DNA of 64,000 bases from contig NZ_CP092915.1 in NCBI RefSeq assembly GCF_022557175.1, forward strand, positions 3,658,001 to 3,722,000. Direction: 5' to 3'. This DNA is from Mycolicibacterium sp. YH-1 (GTDB taxonomy: Bacteria > Actinomycetota > Actinomycetes > Mycobacteriales > Mycobacteriaceae). Shown in pieces: positions 7,724-17,645 of the stretch. The notes beneath the pieces were generated by a model. That model saw nothing but the letters and a program-made list of their open reading frames with translations. It had not been told where the DNA came from and made no database searches. The position numbers were made by a program, and so were the translations under genes. Position 1 is the first letter of the stretch, and each line of letters begins with the position of its first letter.

Positions 7724-9114
7724 ATCACCAGGTCCAGGAGCAGCACCACTACCAGGCCGCTGACCGACAGGATGGTCTCCATGATCGACCACGTCTTGAT
7801 GGTCTGCCCCACGGTGAGCCGGAAGTACTGATTCACCAACCAGAATCCGGCGTCGTTCACGTGCGAGAAGAACAACGACCCGGCACCGACCGCGAGCACG
7901 ACCAGGGAGACCTGTCCGGTGCTCATGCCCTCGACCAGGCCGACGATGAGCGATGATGCCGTGATGGTGGCGACGGTCGCCGATCCGGTGGCCAGGCGGA
8001 TCAGCACGGCGAGCACCCAGGCGAGCACGATGACCGAGATGCTGGCGTCCTCGGCCCACTGCGCGAGCGCGGTGCCAATACCGGTGTCCACCAGGACCTG
8101 TTTGAATCCGCCGCCCGCGGCCACGATCAGGATGATGCCGGCGACGGGCGGAAGACCGGACTCGACGCACTTGGTGATCTCGTCGCGGCTCATGCCGGCG
8201 CCTCGCCCGAGCGTGAAGATGCCGACGATGACGGCGATCAGCAGCGCGATCAAAGGCGTCCCGAGAGTGTCGAAGATCCGCCGGAACCACTGATTCTCGT
8301 CCTCGATGAAGATGTCGACGAGCGCCTTGCCGAGCATCAACGCGACGGGCAGCAGCACCGAGAACAGAGTTGCGCCGAATGACGGCCTGCGGTCCCCGAT
8401 GTCCTCGGGCCGGTCCGCGTCGAAGGTGTCGGGTGCGCCCACGACGACCCACTTGCCCGCGAGCCTGCCGAACAGCGGACCACCGACGATGATCGTGGGG
8501 ATCGCAACGAGCACGCCAAGGGCCAGGGTGACGCCGAGGTCTGCGTTGAGATAGCCGATGGCGGTGAGCGGCCCGGGATGCGGCGGGACGAAGCCATGCA
8601 TCGCGGAAAGGCCTGCGAGAGCAGGGATGCCGACCGTGATGAGCGACAGCCCCGACCGGCGGGCGACCAGATAGATGACCGGCATCAACAGCACCAGGCC
8701 GATCTCGAAGAACATCGGTAGTCCGATAATGGCGCCCACCAGAGACATTGCCCACGGCAGCATGCGCGGTGACGCCCTGCCGATGATGGTGTCCACGATC
8801 TCGTCAGCACCGCCGGAGTCCGCGAGCAACTTGGCGAACATCGCGCCCAACGCGATGAGGATGCCGACCCCGGCGGCTGTGGACCCGAAGCCGTCGGAGA
8901 ACGACTTGAGCACCGTGGTGACGCCCTCCCCCGCGACCACACCAACGGTCAGCGCACCGAAGATCAGACCGAGGAACGGATGCAACTTGACCACGGTGAT
9001 CAGGACAACGATCACAGCGATGCCCGCCAAGAACGACAGGACCAACCGAGGTACGGACGCCACCGGCTCCGCGAGATCTGCAGCGTCTGCCAGGTAGCTG
9101 AGTCCGGTATTCAT
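7720..9114 (-). CDS. gntP: Gluconate permease, GntP family
   Basis: This 464-residue protein has about 12-14 hydrophobic helices and GntP-family sequence, with HGFVPPHPGPLTAI near residue 170 (the conserved HGF.PPHP motif) and SLFFSHVNDAGFWLV in the C-terminal third. GntP proteins import gluconate by proton symport. It starts at 9114, overlapping the stop of gntK by one base (TGATG), so the kinase and permease are a translationally coupled operon. Product gluconate would be phosphorylated by GntK. Confidence 0.93.
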   Translation of the reverse strand: MNTGLSYLADAADLAEPVASVPRLVLSFLAGIAVIVVLITVVKLHPFLGLIFGALTVGVVAGEGVTTVLKSFSDGFGSTAAGVGILIALGAMFAKLLADSGGADEIVDTIIGRASPRMLPWAMSLVGAIIGLPMFFEIGLVLLMPVIYLVARRSGLSLITVGIPALAGLSAMHGFVPPHPGPLTAIGYLNADLGVTLALGVLVAIPTIIVGGPLFGRLAGKWVVVGAPDTFDADRPEDIGDRRPSFGATLFSVLLPVALMLGKALVDIFIEDENQWFRRIFDTLGTPLIALLIAVIVGIFTLGRGAGMSRDEITKCVESGLPPVAGIILIVAAGGGFKQVLVDTGIGTALAQWAEDASISVIVLAWVLAVLIRLATGSATVATITASSLIVGLVEGMSTGQVSLVVLAVGAGSLFFSHVNDAGFWLVNQYFRLTVGQTIKTWSIMETILSVSGLVVVLLLDLVI

Positions 9115-9623
9115 CAGTTCTCCAACCCCGTGAGCGAAATATACTCCTGCACAATCGAATCAATGTCCTGATCGACATTGATGGTGACACCGTTCTCATC
9201 CACCGTCAGCGGTTCGAGCGTCTCGAACTGGGAGACCAGCAGCGAGTGCGGCATGAAGTGGCCGGGCCTGCTGGCCTGCCTACGGCCAATGACCTCCGGC
9301 GTTCCCGCCAGATGCAGGAACTCGACGCCCGCACAGTGCGCCCGGAGTCGGTCGCGATAGGCGTGCTTGAGCGCCGAGCAGCTCATCACCCCGCCGTCGG
9401 CGTGCTCGGCCAGCCAGATGCCGATGGCGTCCAGCCACGGCTGCCGATCATCGTCGTTCAGGGCGTGACCGGCCGTCATCTTGGCGATGTTGGCCTCCGG
9501 GTGAAAGTCGTCGCCGTCGGCGAACGGCACGCGCAGGCGTTGAGCCAGCGCTGCGCCAACTGTGGACTTCCCCGAGCCGGACACCCCCATGACGACCACC
9601 GGTGCTTCGATTCCACCCATCAC
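9114..9623 (-). CDS. gntK: Gluconokinase
   Basis: This 169-residue kinase phosphorylates gluconate to 6-phosphogluconate. It has a P-loop VVMGVSGSGKSTVGAALAQ near the N-terminus, the substrate motif FADGDDFHPEANIAKM, DRQPWLDAIGIW, and the ALKHAYRDRLR segment, all typical of GntK. The start is GTG 9623 or ATG 9620 (the product begins MMGG or MGG). It is the first gene of the gntK-gntP operon, with the FadR-type regulator divergent upstream. Confidence 0.94.
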   Translation of the reverse strand: MMGGIEAPVVVMGVSGSGKSTVGAALAQRLRVPFADGDDFHPEANIAKMTAGHALNDDDRQPWLDAIGIWLAEHADGGVMSCSALKHAYRDRLRAHCAGVEFLHLAGTPEVIGRRQASRPGHFMPHSLLVSQFETLEPLTVDENGVTINVDQDIDSIVQEYISLTGLEN

Positions 9624-9657
9624 TCACCACCCGCCCATTGGTGCTCCATCTCACATA

Positions 9658-9687
9658 CATTGCATCAATGATCTGATTATTGCAATA
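9658..9687. promoter_or_regulatory. Candidate operators between gntK and the GntR-type gene
   Basis: Two palindromic elements occur in this AT-richer divergent gap: CATTGCATCAATG (9658-9670, arms CATTG/CAATG with 3-base spacer) and TATTGCAATA (9678-9687, perfect 10-bp palindrome). Their proximity to both starts fits binding by the adjacent GntR/FadR-family regulator. A -10-like TATGAC at 9728-9733 sits 11 bases before the regulator's GTG. Confidence 0.5.
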
Positions 9688-9744
9688 GGATCTCTAAAAG
9701 ATATGGTTAATGCCATTGGTCTGGGTCTATGACAAGATGTGTGA

Positions 9745-10452
9745 GTGGCGGCCCAGGCAAACGTCAGCGCTCTGCACGACAACGTGCTGACGGCGATAGG
9801 GGCTGACATCGTGTCGGGCGATCTGCAGGCCGGCCAGGTCATCACCCTCGAAGGTGTCAGCGCCAAGAACGGTGTCTCACGCAGCGTAGCCCGCGAGGCG
9901 ATCCGGGTCCTCGAGTCCATGGGAATGGTGAACTCGCGGCGGCGCGTTGGCATCACCATTCAATCCGCTGAGCATTGGAATGTGTTCGACCCCAGAGTCA
10001 TTCGCTGGCGAATCGAGTCTGGTGATCGTGCCGCACAGCTGGTGTCACTGTCGGAGTTGCGGCGGGGTTTCGAACCCGCGGCCGCCGCGTTGGCGGCCCG
10101 TCGCGCCGACCCGCACCAGTGCCGAATCATGGCGGCTGCGGTGTCGGACATGGTGATGCACGGCCGGTCCGGTGACCTCGCGGCCTACCTGCTGGCCGAC
10201 AAGGTCTTTCACCAGACCCTGCTGGAGGCCAGCGGTAACGAGATGTTTCGCGCGCTCAACGGCGTCGTGGCCGAGGTGCTGACCGGTCGCACCCACCACG
10301 GTTTCATGCCGGAGCGACCGAATCCTGTCGCGATCGAACTGCATGACGAGGTCGCGCGAGCCATCCGCCTTCGCGATGAGGCGGGCGCCGAACGGGCCAT
10401 GCGCGCCATCATCGACGAGGCGGTCAGCAGCGTCAGTCCGTCCGCAGAGTGA
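9745..10452 (+). CDS. GntR-family regulator, FadR/FCD subgroup (likely gluconate regulator)
   Basis: The 235-residue protein has a winged-helix GntR domain (residues about 9-75; GVSRSVAREAIRVLESMGMVNSRRRVG is the recognition helix and wing) and an all-helical FCD ligand domain (about 85-225) with the metal-binding-type pattern D..FH in LLADKVFHQTLLEASGN. It starts at GTG 9745 with no ribosome-binding site, but TATGAC lies at the right distance for a leaderless transcript. Divergence from gntK-gntP makes gluconate or 6-phosphogluconate the likely effector (inference). Its 3' end overlaps the convergent lipoprotein gene by 20 bases. Confidence 0.9.
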   Translation: MAAQANVSALHDNVLTAIGADIVSGDLQAGQVITLEGVSAKNGVSRSVAREAIRVLESMGMVNSRRRVGITIQSAEHWNVFDPRVIRWRIESGDRAAQLVSLSELRRGFEPAAAALAARRADPHQCRIMAAAVSDMVMHGRSGDLAAYLLADKVFHQTLLEASGNEMFRALNGVVAEVLTGRTHHGFMPERPNPVAIELHDEVARAIRLRDEAGAERAMRAIIDEAVSSVSPSAE

Positions 10453-10966
10453 AGTTCATCGTCAGCCCGGACACCTCGGTCACCTGAACGGCACGACGAG
10501 CCCGTATCCCACCTGTCGCGACGTCGCAGTACACGACCGCATCGACCATGCCATCGAGGCCCGCCTCGCAGTCCACCGAATCGATCGGCGGACCGCCGTT
10601 CTCGACGACCAGGCGGGCGACCGCCCGCTCCAACTGCGCCTGAGACAGGGCAGGCGCCAACTCGTAATCGACAATGGTCCCCTCCACGCCGGTCACGGTC
10701 GCCACCGGCTGGAAGCTGTTGGTCTCACCCATCACCACGTCGCAACGGGCGGTCCGCCCAACCTCGCCGACAAGGTCCTGCAGACAGGTGACCGATCCCG
10801 GCGGCTGACCAGCCTTGACCAGTCGGTCGGCGATATCAGCCTGCAACGACTCCTTGGAGACGATCAGCGACTCGGGGCCGCTATCGCCATCGCCGCTGCC
10901 GCACCCGCTGGCGAGCAGCGCGACAACCGATGTGATGAGCGGGAGGGCCGTCGCAACCATTCGCAT
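10433..10966 (-). CDS. DUF4333-like lipoprotein
   Basis: From ATG 10966 the 177-residue product has a signal peptide ending in a lipobox LLASGC (Cys about residue 20), then a Gly/Asp/Ser linker and two repeats of a Cys-containing domain (SLQADIADRLVKAG..PGSVTC..LVGEVGRTARCDV and a second half with SVDCEAGLDGMVDAVVYCDV). This resembles mycobacterial DUF4333 lipoproteins, likely disulfide-stabilised and on the outer face of the membrane. I chose this start over the longer frame from 11035 because GGAGGTGG precedes it and it places the lipobox correctly. It overlaps the 3' end of the GntR gene. Confidence 0.85.
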   Translation of the reverse strand: MRMVATALPLITSVVALLASGCGSGDGDSGPESLIVSKESLQADIADRLVKAGQPPGSVTCLQDLVGEVGRTARCDVVMGETNSFQPVATVTGVEGTIVDYELAPALSQAQLERAVARLVVENGGPPIDSVDCEAGLDGMVDAVVYCDVATGGIRARRAVQVTEVSGLTMNFTLRTD

Positions 10967-11035
10967 GACCCACCTCCACCCAAATCCGTCCGGACCATAA
11001 CAACCCGCTCCGGCCAATGATGCTTGAATCCCCAT

Positions 11036-11923
11036 GTGACCAGATCACCGTTGATCGCCCGCCGACTGTTCGATCGGTTCGAGCCGGTACACGCGATCAC
11101 CTACTTTGCACCCGAGGCGCGCACCGCGTTCGACGAGGTCGGCTTCCGCGGCTTCTGGATGGGCTACTTCGCCGCACGCGCCGCTCCGCTGGGCGAGGTG
11201 CCCGCGAGTGTGATCACGGCGGTGTTCTACAACTTCGCGTCCTCACATGTGGCCCGCGCGCTGCCCTCGGCGTGGACGTTCGCCTCCCCTGCCGACGCGC
11301 TGGCAGCCCGCGAGAGTTCCGCAGTGGCCGCGTTGCACCGCTGCGGCGTCATCGATAGCGACGACGTGGCCACCGCCGCAGACCTGTTGGGCAAGGCAGC
11401 ATCCGGCGCCCCGCTGGACGGTCGCCCGCTGTTCGCCGCGAACCTCGCGCTGCCGTGGCCCGACGAACCGGTGGCCAAGCTCTGGCATGCCGCCACGCTG
11501 CTTCGGGAGCAGCGCGGCGACGGCCACGTCGCTGTCCTGTCGGCAGCGGGGATCAGCGGTCGGGAGTGCAACGTTCTGCACAGTGTGGCCGACCGGGTTC
11601 CCCGCGAATTCATCACGCGTAGCCGCCAATACGATGACGACGAGTGGCGGGAGTGCTCACGCCGGCTCGCCGACCGTGGCGTACTCGACGATGCCGGAGC
11701 ACTGACGCAGGCGGGCGCCGACCTCAAACGCGATCTCGAGGACACCACTGACCGGTTGGCACTGTCAGCCCTCGATGCGCTCGACGACGACGATCTCGAG
11801 CTGCTGTTCCGCACGCTCACACCCATCACCAGAGCGGTGGTGGCTGCCGGCGACATCCCGGCGGCCACTCCGATGGGTCTGCGCCGCGATGACCTCGATG
11901 ACGACTCGGCGCACCTGAAATAG
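11036..11923 (+). CDS. SCO6745-like protein
   Basis: From GTG 11036 the product has about 295 residues. It is alpha-helical, starts TRSPLIARRLFDRFEPVHAITYF and has a conserved-looking FWMGYFAARAAPLG near residue 45 and FYNFASSHVARALPSAW. The pattern matches the actinobacterial SCO6745 family (helix-turn-helix-like, function poorly known). TTG 11024 would add four residues. The C-terminal half has a helical region with charged DDDDLELLFRTLTPI. It is convergent with the SRPBCC gene. Assignment is by resemblance only. Confidence 0.72.
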   Translation: MTRSPLIARRLFDRFEPVHAITYFAPEARTAFDEVGFRGFWMGYFAARAAPLGEVPASVITAVFYNFASSHVARALPSAWTFASPADALAARESSAVAALHRCGVIDSDDVATAADLLGKAASGAPLDGRPLFAANLALPWPDEPVAKLWHAATLLREQRGDGHVAVLSAAGISGRECNVLHSVADRVPREFITRSRQYDDDEWRECSRRLADRGVLDDAGALTQAGADLKRDLEDTTDRLALSALDALDDDDLELLFRTLTPITRAVVAAGDIPAATPMGLRRDDLDDDSAHLK

Positions 11924-11960
11924 GTTGTGGCTCAACCCATATCAGTGCATGGCAGGGTGC

Positions 11961-12347
11961 TCAGCCCTCAATCAGGTCGCGCAGCGTTCTCAGATCAGCC
12001 TCCACGGCTGCGGCGTCAGCCTCGAACTCCTCATCGGTGACCCCGGGTCTGCGCCGCAGTGTGAACACCACCTCGCACCTCTGCTCATCGCTCCCCGACG
12101 GGATCACTCGCATCGGGTTGTACACCGACTCCCCCGACGGCAGGGTGACCTGGTGATCCAGGACGCCGAGGGTGTTCACCGGAGTGAACTGGACGTCGGC
12201 GTCGCTCAGTGCCGGATCGGCCAGTCCCGCCGCCCAGCGGTTCAACTCCCGCTGATCGGAGGCGAAGGCGTACACCACCTCGGGCGCCGCCTCGACCCAG
12301 ATCGAGATGTGACGTGACGGCCTCGGTCCGTCGGTGTCGACCTCCAT
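11961..12347 (-). CDS. SRPBCC/START-like protein, coupled to dnaE1
   Basis: Starting at ATG 12347, preceded by GGGAGG, the 128-residue product has the SRPBCC fold signature: N-terminal SIWVEAAPEVVYAFASDQRELNRWAAGL, then a beta-rich stretch and a long C-terminal helix (DEEFEADAAAVEADLRTLRDL). Such proteins bind hydrophobic ligands in a cavity or act as toxin/coupling factors. The ATG begins two bases after the stop of dnaE1 (12350-12352), and the ribosome-binding site lies in the dnaE1 tail, so the two are translationally linked. Function unknown. Confidence 0.8.
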   Translation of the reverse strand: MEVDTDGPRPSRHISIWVEAAPEVVYAFASDQRELNRWAAGLADPALSDADVQFTPVNTLGVLDHQVTLPSGESVYNPMRVIPSGSDEQRCEVVFTLRRRPGVTDEEFEADAAAVEADLRTLRDLIEG

Positions 12348-12349
12348 CG

Positions 12350-15300
12350 CTAACCTCCCAGGCAACCAGGACCCAGCAGCGCCTTCAGGTCTCCCATCAG
12401 CGCAGACGACGGCGTGACGCGCAGTGCCTGGTCTAGTTCCAGCGTGGTGATCCGATCCCCGCTGATGAGTCGCAGGTGAACCTGCGCCGTTCCTGGATGA
12501 CGGGCGAGCACCTGTTTCAGGGCGCCGACCTTCTCAACGGTGCACTGCCGGGTTGGCAGGGTCAGCGCCACGGGCCGGTTCGCCTGGGCGCTGGAGAAGT
12601 CCGGCACCACCATCTCGTTGGCGATCAGGGAGACCCGGTCATCGCGGATGTTGACCTTGCCCCCGATTATCACGACGGCGTCATCGGCGATCTCCGCGCC
12701 GAACGTGGAGTACGTGTGCGGGAAGAACATCACCTCGATACCACCGGTGAGATCCTCGAGTTGCGCTGAAGCCCAGGGCATCCCGTTCTTGTTGACACGT
12801 CGGTTCACCGACGCCAGGATGCCGCCGACGCGCACCTGCGTGTCGTTCGCGACATCGCCGTTGAGGATCGCCGGGATCTGGGTGTCCACCTGCGCGGCCA
12901 GCAGATGCGCGATGCCGTTGAGCGGATGACCCGATACGTAGAGGCCGAGCATCTCGCGCTCGAGCGCGAGTTTGTGCTTGTCCTCCCACTCGTCGTCAGG
13001 CACCTTGATGGCGAACACGGTGTCAGTGGCGGTATCCGCGCCTCCGAAGAGGTCGAACTGCCCCATCGCCTCGGCCTTCTTGGTGCCGAGGACCGAGTCG
13101 ACCGCATCGGTGTGGATGAGGAAGAGCCCCTTGCGAGAGTGGCCAAGGGAGTCGAACGCGCCTGCCTTGACCAGCGACTCCGTCACCTTCTTGTTGCAGG
13201 CGGCGATATCGACCTTGTTGAGGTAATCCGAGATGTCCGTGAACTTGCCCTTTTCGGTGCGTGTATTGATCAGAGACGCAACGACATTGGCGCCGACATT
13301 GCGCACGGCCCCGAGGCCGAACCGAATGTCCTCCCCGACCGACGCGAAGTTCTGTACCGACTCGTTGACATCGGGAGGCAGCACCGTGATGCCGAGCCTG
13401 CGGCAGTCCGCCAGGTACACCGCCGCCTTGTCCTTGTCGTCACCGACTGACGTGAGCAGGCCCGCCATGTACTCCGCCGGGTAGTTCGCCTTGAGGTAGG
13501 CCGTCCAATACGAGACGAGTCCGTAGCCGGCAGCGTGCGACTTGTTGAAGGCGTATCCGGCGAACGGAAGGATGGTGTCCCACAACGCCTTCACCGCCGC
13601 TGCGGAGAACCCGTTGGCGGTCATGCCCTCGAGGAAGCCCTTGTACTCGGCCTCGAGCACTTCCAGCTTCTTCTTGCCCATCGCCTTGCGCAGCGCATCG
13701 GCCTTACCCATGGAGTAGCCGGCGACCTTCTGCGCGATGAACATGATCTGCTCTTGGTAGACGATCAGACCGTGCGTCTCGGCGAGGATCTCCCTGAGCG
13801 GTTCCTCCAACTCGGGGTGGATCGGTTTGACTTCCTGGCGACCGTTCTTGCGGTCGGCGTAGTCGTTGTGGGCGTTCATGCCCATTGGCCCGGGACGATA
13901 CAGCGCGAGCACGGCGACGATGTCGTTGAACTCCGTGGGCTGCATGCGCCGCAGCAGATCTCGCATCGGCCCGCCGTCGAGCTGGAACACACCAAGGGTG
14001 TCACCGCGCCCCAGCAGCTCGTAGGCAGCGGGGTCGTCCAGCGACAGTGCGTCGAGGTCGAGGTCGATACCCCGGTTGGCCTTGATGTTGTCGATCGCGT
14101 CACCGATGATCGTCAGGTTCCGCAGGCCGAGGAAGTCCATCTTCAGCAGGCCGATGGCCTCACACGACGGGTAGTCCCAGCCGGTGATGATCGCACCGTC
14201 CTGGGGGCGCTTCCACAACGGGATCGCGTCGATGAGCGGCTCGGAACTCATGATCACCGCGCACGCGTGGACGCCCGCGTTGCGGACCAGACCCTCGAGG
14301 CCACGTGCGGTCTCGTAGATGGTCCGCACGTCGGGATCGGTCTCGATGAGAGACCGAACCTCCGCCGCCTCCTTGTACCGCTCGTGGGCGGGATCGGTGA
14401 TGCCGGACAGCGGAATGTCCTTGGCCATGATCGGTGGTGGCAGTGCCTTGGTGATCCGGTCGGCGATGGCGAACCCGGGCTGGCCGTAGTTCACCCGGGC
14501 CGAATCCTTCAGCGCGGCCTTGGTCTTGATGGTGCCGAACGTGATGACCTGGGCGACGCGATCGCTACCCCACTTGTTCGCCGCGTAGCGCAGCATCTCG
14601 CCGCGGCGACGATCGTCGAAGTCGATATCGATATCGGGTGCCGATGGGCGTTCCGGGTTGAGGAACCGCTCGAACAGCAGACCGTGCGGGATGGGGTCGA
14701 TGTTGGTGATCCCCATCGAGTAGGCCACCAGCGACCCGGCGGCCGAACCACGGCCAGGCCCCACCCTGATGTCGACCGAGCGCGCATAGTTGATCAGGTC
14801 GGCCACGATCAGGAAGTACGCGGGAAAGCCCTTGTCGCAGATGACCTTGATCTCGTAGTCGGCCCGGTCGGTGTACTCCTGCGGCACGGGGGCGTCGCGG
14901 AACCGTCGCCGAAGTCCTGCGGTGACCTCGTGGTGCAGCCATGTCCCCTGATCGTGTCCCTCGGGAACGGGGAACACCGGCATCCGGTCCTTGGGCGCCC
15001 ACACGTCGGCATAGGACTGCACGCGCTCGGCGATCAGAAGGGTGGAGTCACAGGCGCCGGGCACCTCGGCGTCCCACATCGCCCGCATCTCCGACGCGGG
15101 CTTCAGGAAGTAGCCATCACCGTCGAACTTGAACCGGGTCGGATCGGACAGCGTCTTGCCGGTCTGCACGCACAGCAGCGCCTCGTGATTGCGCGAGGCC
15201 TCCTTGGTGACGTAGTGGCAGTCGTTGGTCGCCAACGGGGGGATGCCGAGCTGCCGCCCGACGTCCAGCAGACCCTCACGGACCCGGCGCTCGATCTCGA

Positions 15301-15901
15301 TGCCGTGGTCCATCAACTCCAAGAAGTAGTTCTCCGGCCCGAAGATGTCGCGCCACTTGGCCGCCGACTCCAGCGCCTCGCGGGTCTGACCGAGTCGGAG
15401 CCGGGTCTGCACCTCACCCGAGGGACACCCGGTCGTGGCGATGATGCCGGAGGCGTTCTCGGCGATGATCTCGGCGTCCATGCGGGACCACTTGCCGAGC
15501 TGACCCTCGAACGACGCCAGTGACGACAGCTTGAACAGGTTGCGCAGCCCGACCGCGTTCTCCGCGACCATCGTCATATGGGTGTAGGCGCCGCTACCCG
15601 AGACGTCGTCACCCTTCTGACTGCGGTCGCCCCACTGCACGCGCTTGGTGTCGAACCGTGACGCCGGTGCGATGTAGGCCTCGACGCCGATGATCGGCTT
15701 GAGGTCAGCCTCGATGGCCGCATTGTAGAACTCGCTGGCCCCGAACATGTTGCCGTGGTCGGTCATCCCGATCGCGGGCATGTCCAGCCGCTTGGCCTCG
15801 GCGAACATGTGTTTGACCTTCGCCGCACCGTCCAGCATGGAGTATTCGGTGTGGTTGTGCAGGTGCACGAACGATGCGCGGTGAGCAGACGAATCGACCA
15901 T
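12350..15901 (-). CDS. dnaE1: DNA polymerase III alpha subunit
   Basis: This 1183-residue protein is the replicative polymerase catalytic subunit. It begins with the PHP domain ([19 protein letters not shown], later MTDHGNMFG), which in mycobacterial DnaE1 supplies the proofreading exonuclease. The Pol3 catalytic core includes the invariant acidic motif [14 protein letters not shown] (about residues 415-430) and the thumb and fingers regions. A QFDLF motif in the C-terminal third resembles the beta-clamp-binding site, and an OB-fold follows. The length agrees with mycobacterial DnaE1 (about 1180). The gene starts 12 bases after a TetR-type gene on the same strand and ends two bases before the SRPBCC start. 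Confidence 0.96.
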   Translation of the reverse strand: MVDSSAHRASFVHLHNHTEYSMLDGAAKVKHMFAEAKRLDMPAIGMTDHGNMFGASEFYNAAIEADLKPIIGVEAYIAPASRFDTKRVQWGDRSQKGDDVSGSGAYTHMTMVAENAVGLRNLFKLSSLASFEGQLGKWSRMDAEIIAENASGIIATTGCPSGEVQTRLRLGQTREALESAAKWRDIFGPENYFLELMDHGIEIERRVREGLLDVGRQLGIPPLATNDCHYVTKEASRNHEALLCVQTGKTLSDPTRFKFDGDGYFLKPASEMRAMWDAEVPGACDSTLLIAERVQSYADVWAPKDRMPVFPVPEGHDQGTWLHHEVTAGLRRRFRDAPVPQEYTDRADYEIKVICDKGFPAYFLIVADLINYARSVDIRVGPGRGSAAGSLVAYSMGITNIDPIPHGLLFERFLNPERPSAPDIDIDFDDRRRGEMLRYAANKWGSDRVAQVITFGTIKTKAALKDSARVNYGQPGFAIADRITKALPPPIMAKDIPLSGITDPAHERYKEAAEVRSLIETDPDVRTIYETARGLEGLVRNAGVHACAVIMSSEPLIDAIPLWKRPQDGAIITGWDYPSCEAIGLLKMDFLGLRNLTIIGDAIDNIKANRGIDLDLDALSLDDPAAYELLGRGDTLGVFQLDGGPMRDLLRRMQPTEFNDIVAVLALYRPGPMGMNAHNDYADRKNGRQEVKPIHPELEEPLREILAETHGLIVYQEQIMFIAQKVAGYSMGKADALRKAMGKKKLEVLEAEYKGFLEGMTANGFSAAAVKALWDTILPFAGYAFNKSHAAGYGLVSYWTAYLKANYPAEYMAGLLTSVGDDKDKAAVYLADCRRLGITVLPPDVNESVQNFASVGEDIRFGLGAVRNVGANVVASLINTRTEKGKFTDISDYLNKVDIAACNKKVTESLVKAGAFDSLGHSRKGLFLIHTDAVDSVLGTKKAEAMGQFDLFGGADTATDTVFAIKVPDDEWEDKHKLALEREMLGLYVSGHPLNGIAHLLAAQVDTQIPAILNGDVANDTQVRVGGILASVNRRVNKNGMPWASAQLEDLTGGIEVMFFPHTYSTFGAEIADDAVVIIGGKVNIRDDRVSLIANEMVVPDFSSAQANRPVALTLPTRQCTVEKVGALKQVLARHPGTAQVHLRLISGDRITTLELDQALRVTPSSALMGDLKALLGPGCLGG

Positions 15902-15913
15902 AGGGAGGTCAGT

Positions 15914-16627
15914 CTATGGCCGACCTCCGACGGCGCTCGGCGTGTCGTGGCACGTGTCTCCGGATTCATCGGCACGCCGCGCCGCGCGGTGCGAACCGCT
16001 CAGCAATCCATGCGTCAGAGTTTGATCAAGTTGCTTAGTTATCAACCCCATGTCTAGCTGGCGATCGATGAAACCCGCGTAGAGACCCACACCCCACAAC
16101 ACCGCGTTGAGCATGTCGGCGATGGGCCCCACATCAGTACCGTCGGCCAACTCACCACGAGCCGCGGCCTGCTCGACGAGTGCGCCGAGATGGGACCGCA
16201 GTCCCGCGCACCGGTCATATCCGAGTTTGGGGTTGCGACTGTACTCCAGGCGCGCACTGATCAGGAAGGCGATCTGGGAATGATCGCGGTAGTCCAGGTC
16301 CCACATCGTCGAAATCAGCGATGACAGCGAACCCACCAGCGTGTCACGTGATTCCGCTCTCGCAATGCAGTCGGCGACGACGCTGCCAGCCTCTTCGGCC
16401 AACACGTCGTAGATCTCCTCACGGGACGTGAAGTAGTAGTGCAGAGTGGGCCTGCTGAGGTCGGCCTCCAGCGCGATCGCCTGGAACGTGGCCGCGGGGA
16501 ATCCGCGCTCGTTGACCACCCGGCGAGCGGCTTCCAGGATGCGGTTACGCGTCTCGACGGAGTCGGATCCGACGGGTCGACCACGCCGACGAGCGGTCGG
16601 CAGCGACCCGGCATCGGCTTGCGACAT
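15914..16627 (-). CDS. TetR-family transcriptional regulator upstream of dnaE1
   Basis: A 237-residue TetR-family protein with an N-terminal helix-turn-helix (TRNRILEAARRVVNERGFPAATF and ADLSRPTLHYYFTSREEIYDVLAEEA) and a helical ligand domain. The C-terminal tail (GSHRAARRADESGDTCHDTPSAVGGRP) is low in structure. It lies 12 bases upstream of dnaE1 on the same strand, so dnaE1 might be read from its promoter in part. A TAGACT -10-like hexamer just upstream of dnaE1 (15911-15916, minus) could give dnaE1 its own promoter. By position it may correspond to Rv1534 in M. tuberculosis (recalled synteny, uncertain). Confidence 0.87.
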   Translation of the reverse strand: MSQADAGSLPTARRRGRPVGSDSVETRNRILEAARRVVNERGFPAATFQAIALEADLSRPTLHYYFTSREEIYDVLAEEAGSVVADCIARAESRDTLVGSLSSLISTMWDLDYRDHSQIAFLISARLEYSRNPKLGYDRCAGLRSHLGALVEQAAARGELADGTDVGPIADMLNAVLWGVGLYAGFIDRQLDMGLITKQLDQTLTHGLLSGSHRAARRADESGDTCHDTPSAVGGRP

Positions 16628-16697
16628 GTCCTGACCTCACACGCGAGGAGGGTCGGGGGCCTCGCTCAGCAAACCGTAGGGCATAGCTATCGGCCGG

Positions 16698-17645
16698 TCA
16701 ACATTGACGCTCGGGCAAATGTTCGCCCGTATCGGAGGCGGCGTCCGTCGCCGCCGGACGCGGTGGCCTTCCCCACAGCGTCCCCGCTCCCATCACCGCC
16801 AACGCGGCCCAGACCAGCCCGAAGCCGATCCAGCGGCCCACTGGCATCGGCTCGTTCCCGACGAACACTCCCCAGGCCATCTGCAGGGCGGGGTTGAGGT
16901 AGAACAACAGTCCGATGGTGACCAGCGGCAGGCGCTGCGCCGCGGCGGCGAACAGCAGCAGCGGCACGGCCGTGATGGGGCCGGCCAACATCAGAAGCAC
17001 GGCGTGCCAGGTGCCCTGGTTGGCGAAGTGTCCCTGCCCCAACACCTGAAGGACGATCAGGTAGCCACCAGCGAACGGCAGCGCCAGCAGCGTCTCCACC
17101 GCGACACTCACCCGAGGGTCGGCCCGAACCACCTTCTTGACAACGCCATAGAGCGCGAAGCTGACGGCCAGCGCAACGGCGATGTAGGGGGGATCCCCGG
17201 CCTCGACGGTCAGGACCACCACGGCAATCACTGCGAGCGCCAGCGCCGCAGCCTGCCACCTGCTGATGCGCTCGCGGAACAACAGGATCCCGAGTGCGAC
17301 GGTGACCAGCGGGTTGATGAAGTATCCGAGCGCCGCATCGACGACATGACCGTGCGTCGCCGCGTAGATGTAGGTCCCCCAGTTGATCGCGATCAGTGCC
17401 GAGGCGATCGCCAGTTGCAACCAGGTCCGGGCACTCAGCCGCCGCAGGTCGGAAAGCCTGCGTGCGACGACCAGGATGAGCACCAGGACCAGCGCACTCC
17501 ACACGATGCGGTGTGCCAGCACCTCCAGTGAGCCCGCGGGCAGCAGCAGCGGGAAGTAGCCGGGAAACATGCCCCAACACGTGAAGGCGCCGACACCGAA
17601 CAGAACGCCGGCCCGACGTCCCGCCGGTGCGGCGTTCTCAGTCAC
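16698..17645 (-). CDS. rarD: RarD-type EamA (drug/metabolite) transporter
   Basis: From GTG 17645 the product has 315 residues and about ten hydrophobic helices, matching the EamA/RarD group. The N-terminus shows [27 protein letters not shown], a family signature, and the second EamA half contains [24 protein letters not shown]. It starts in a GTGA overlap with the stop of the RluA-family gene, so the longer frame from 17765 is rejected. It is the third gene of an lspA - RluA-family synthase - rarD operon. Substrate unknown. Confidence 0.9.
   Translation of the reverse strand: MTENAAPAGRRAGVLFGVGAFTCWGMFPGYFPLLLPAGSLEVLAHRIVWSALVLVLILVVARRLSDLRRLSARTWLQLAIASALIAINWGTYIYAATHGHVVDAALGYFINPLVTVALGILLFRERISRWQAAALALAVIAVVVLTVEAGDPPYIAVALAVSFALYGVVKKVVRADPRVSVAVETLLALPFAGGYLIVLQVLGQGHFANQGTWHAVLLMLAGPITAVPLLLFAAAAQRLPLVTIGLLFYLNPALQMAWGVFVGNEPMPVGRWIGFGLVWAALAVMGAGTLWGRPPRPAATDAASDTGEHLPERQC

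Noticed and set aside
7115..8755. 546-residue minus frame
   Set aside because: It overlaps gntP in another frame and crosses into the RDD gene, with Arg/Gly-rich low-complexity sequence typical of shadow frames.
13535..15523. 662-residue open frame on the plus strand
   Set aside because: It is antisense to dnaE1, a clear housekeeping gene; the reverse frame is a GC-bias shadow rich in His, Val, Gly and Arg.
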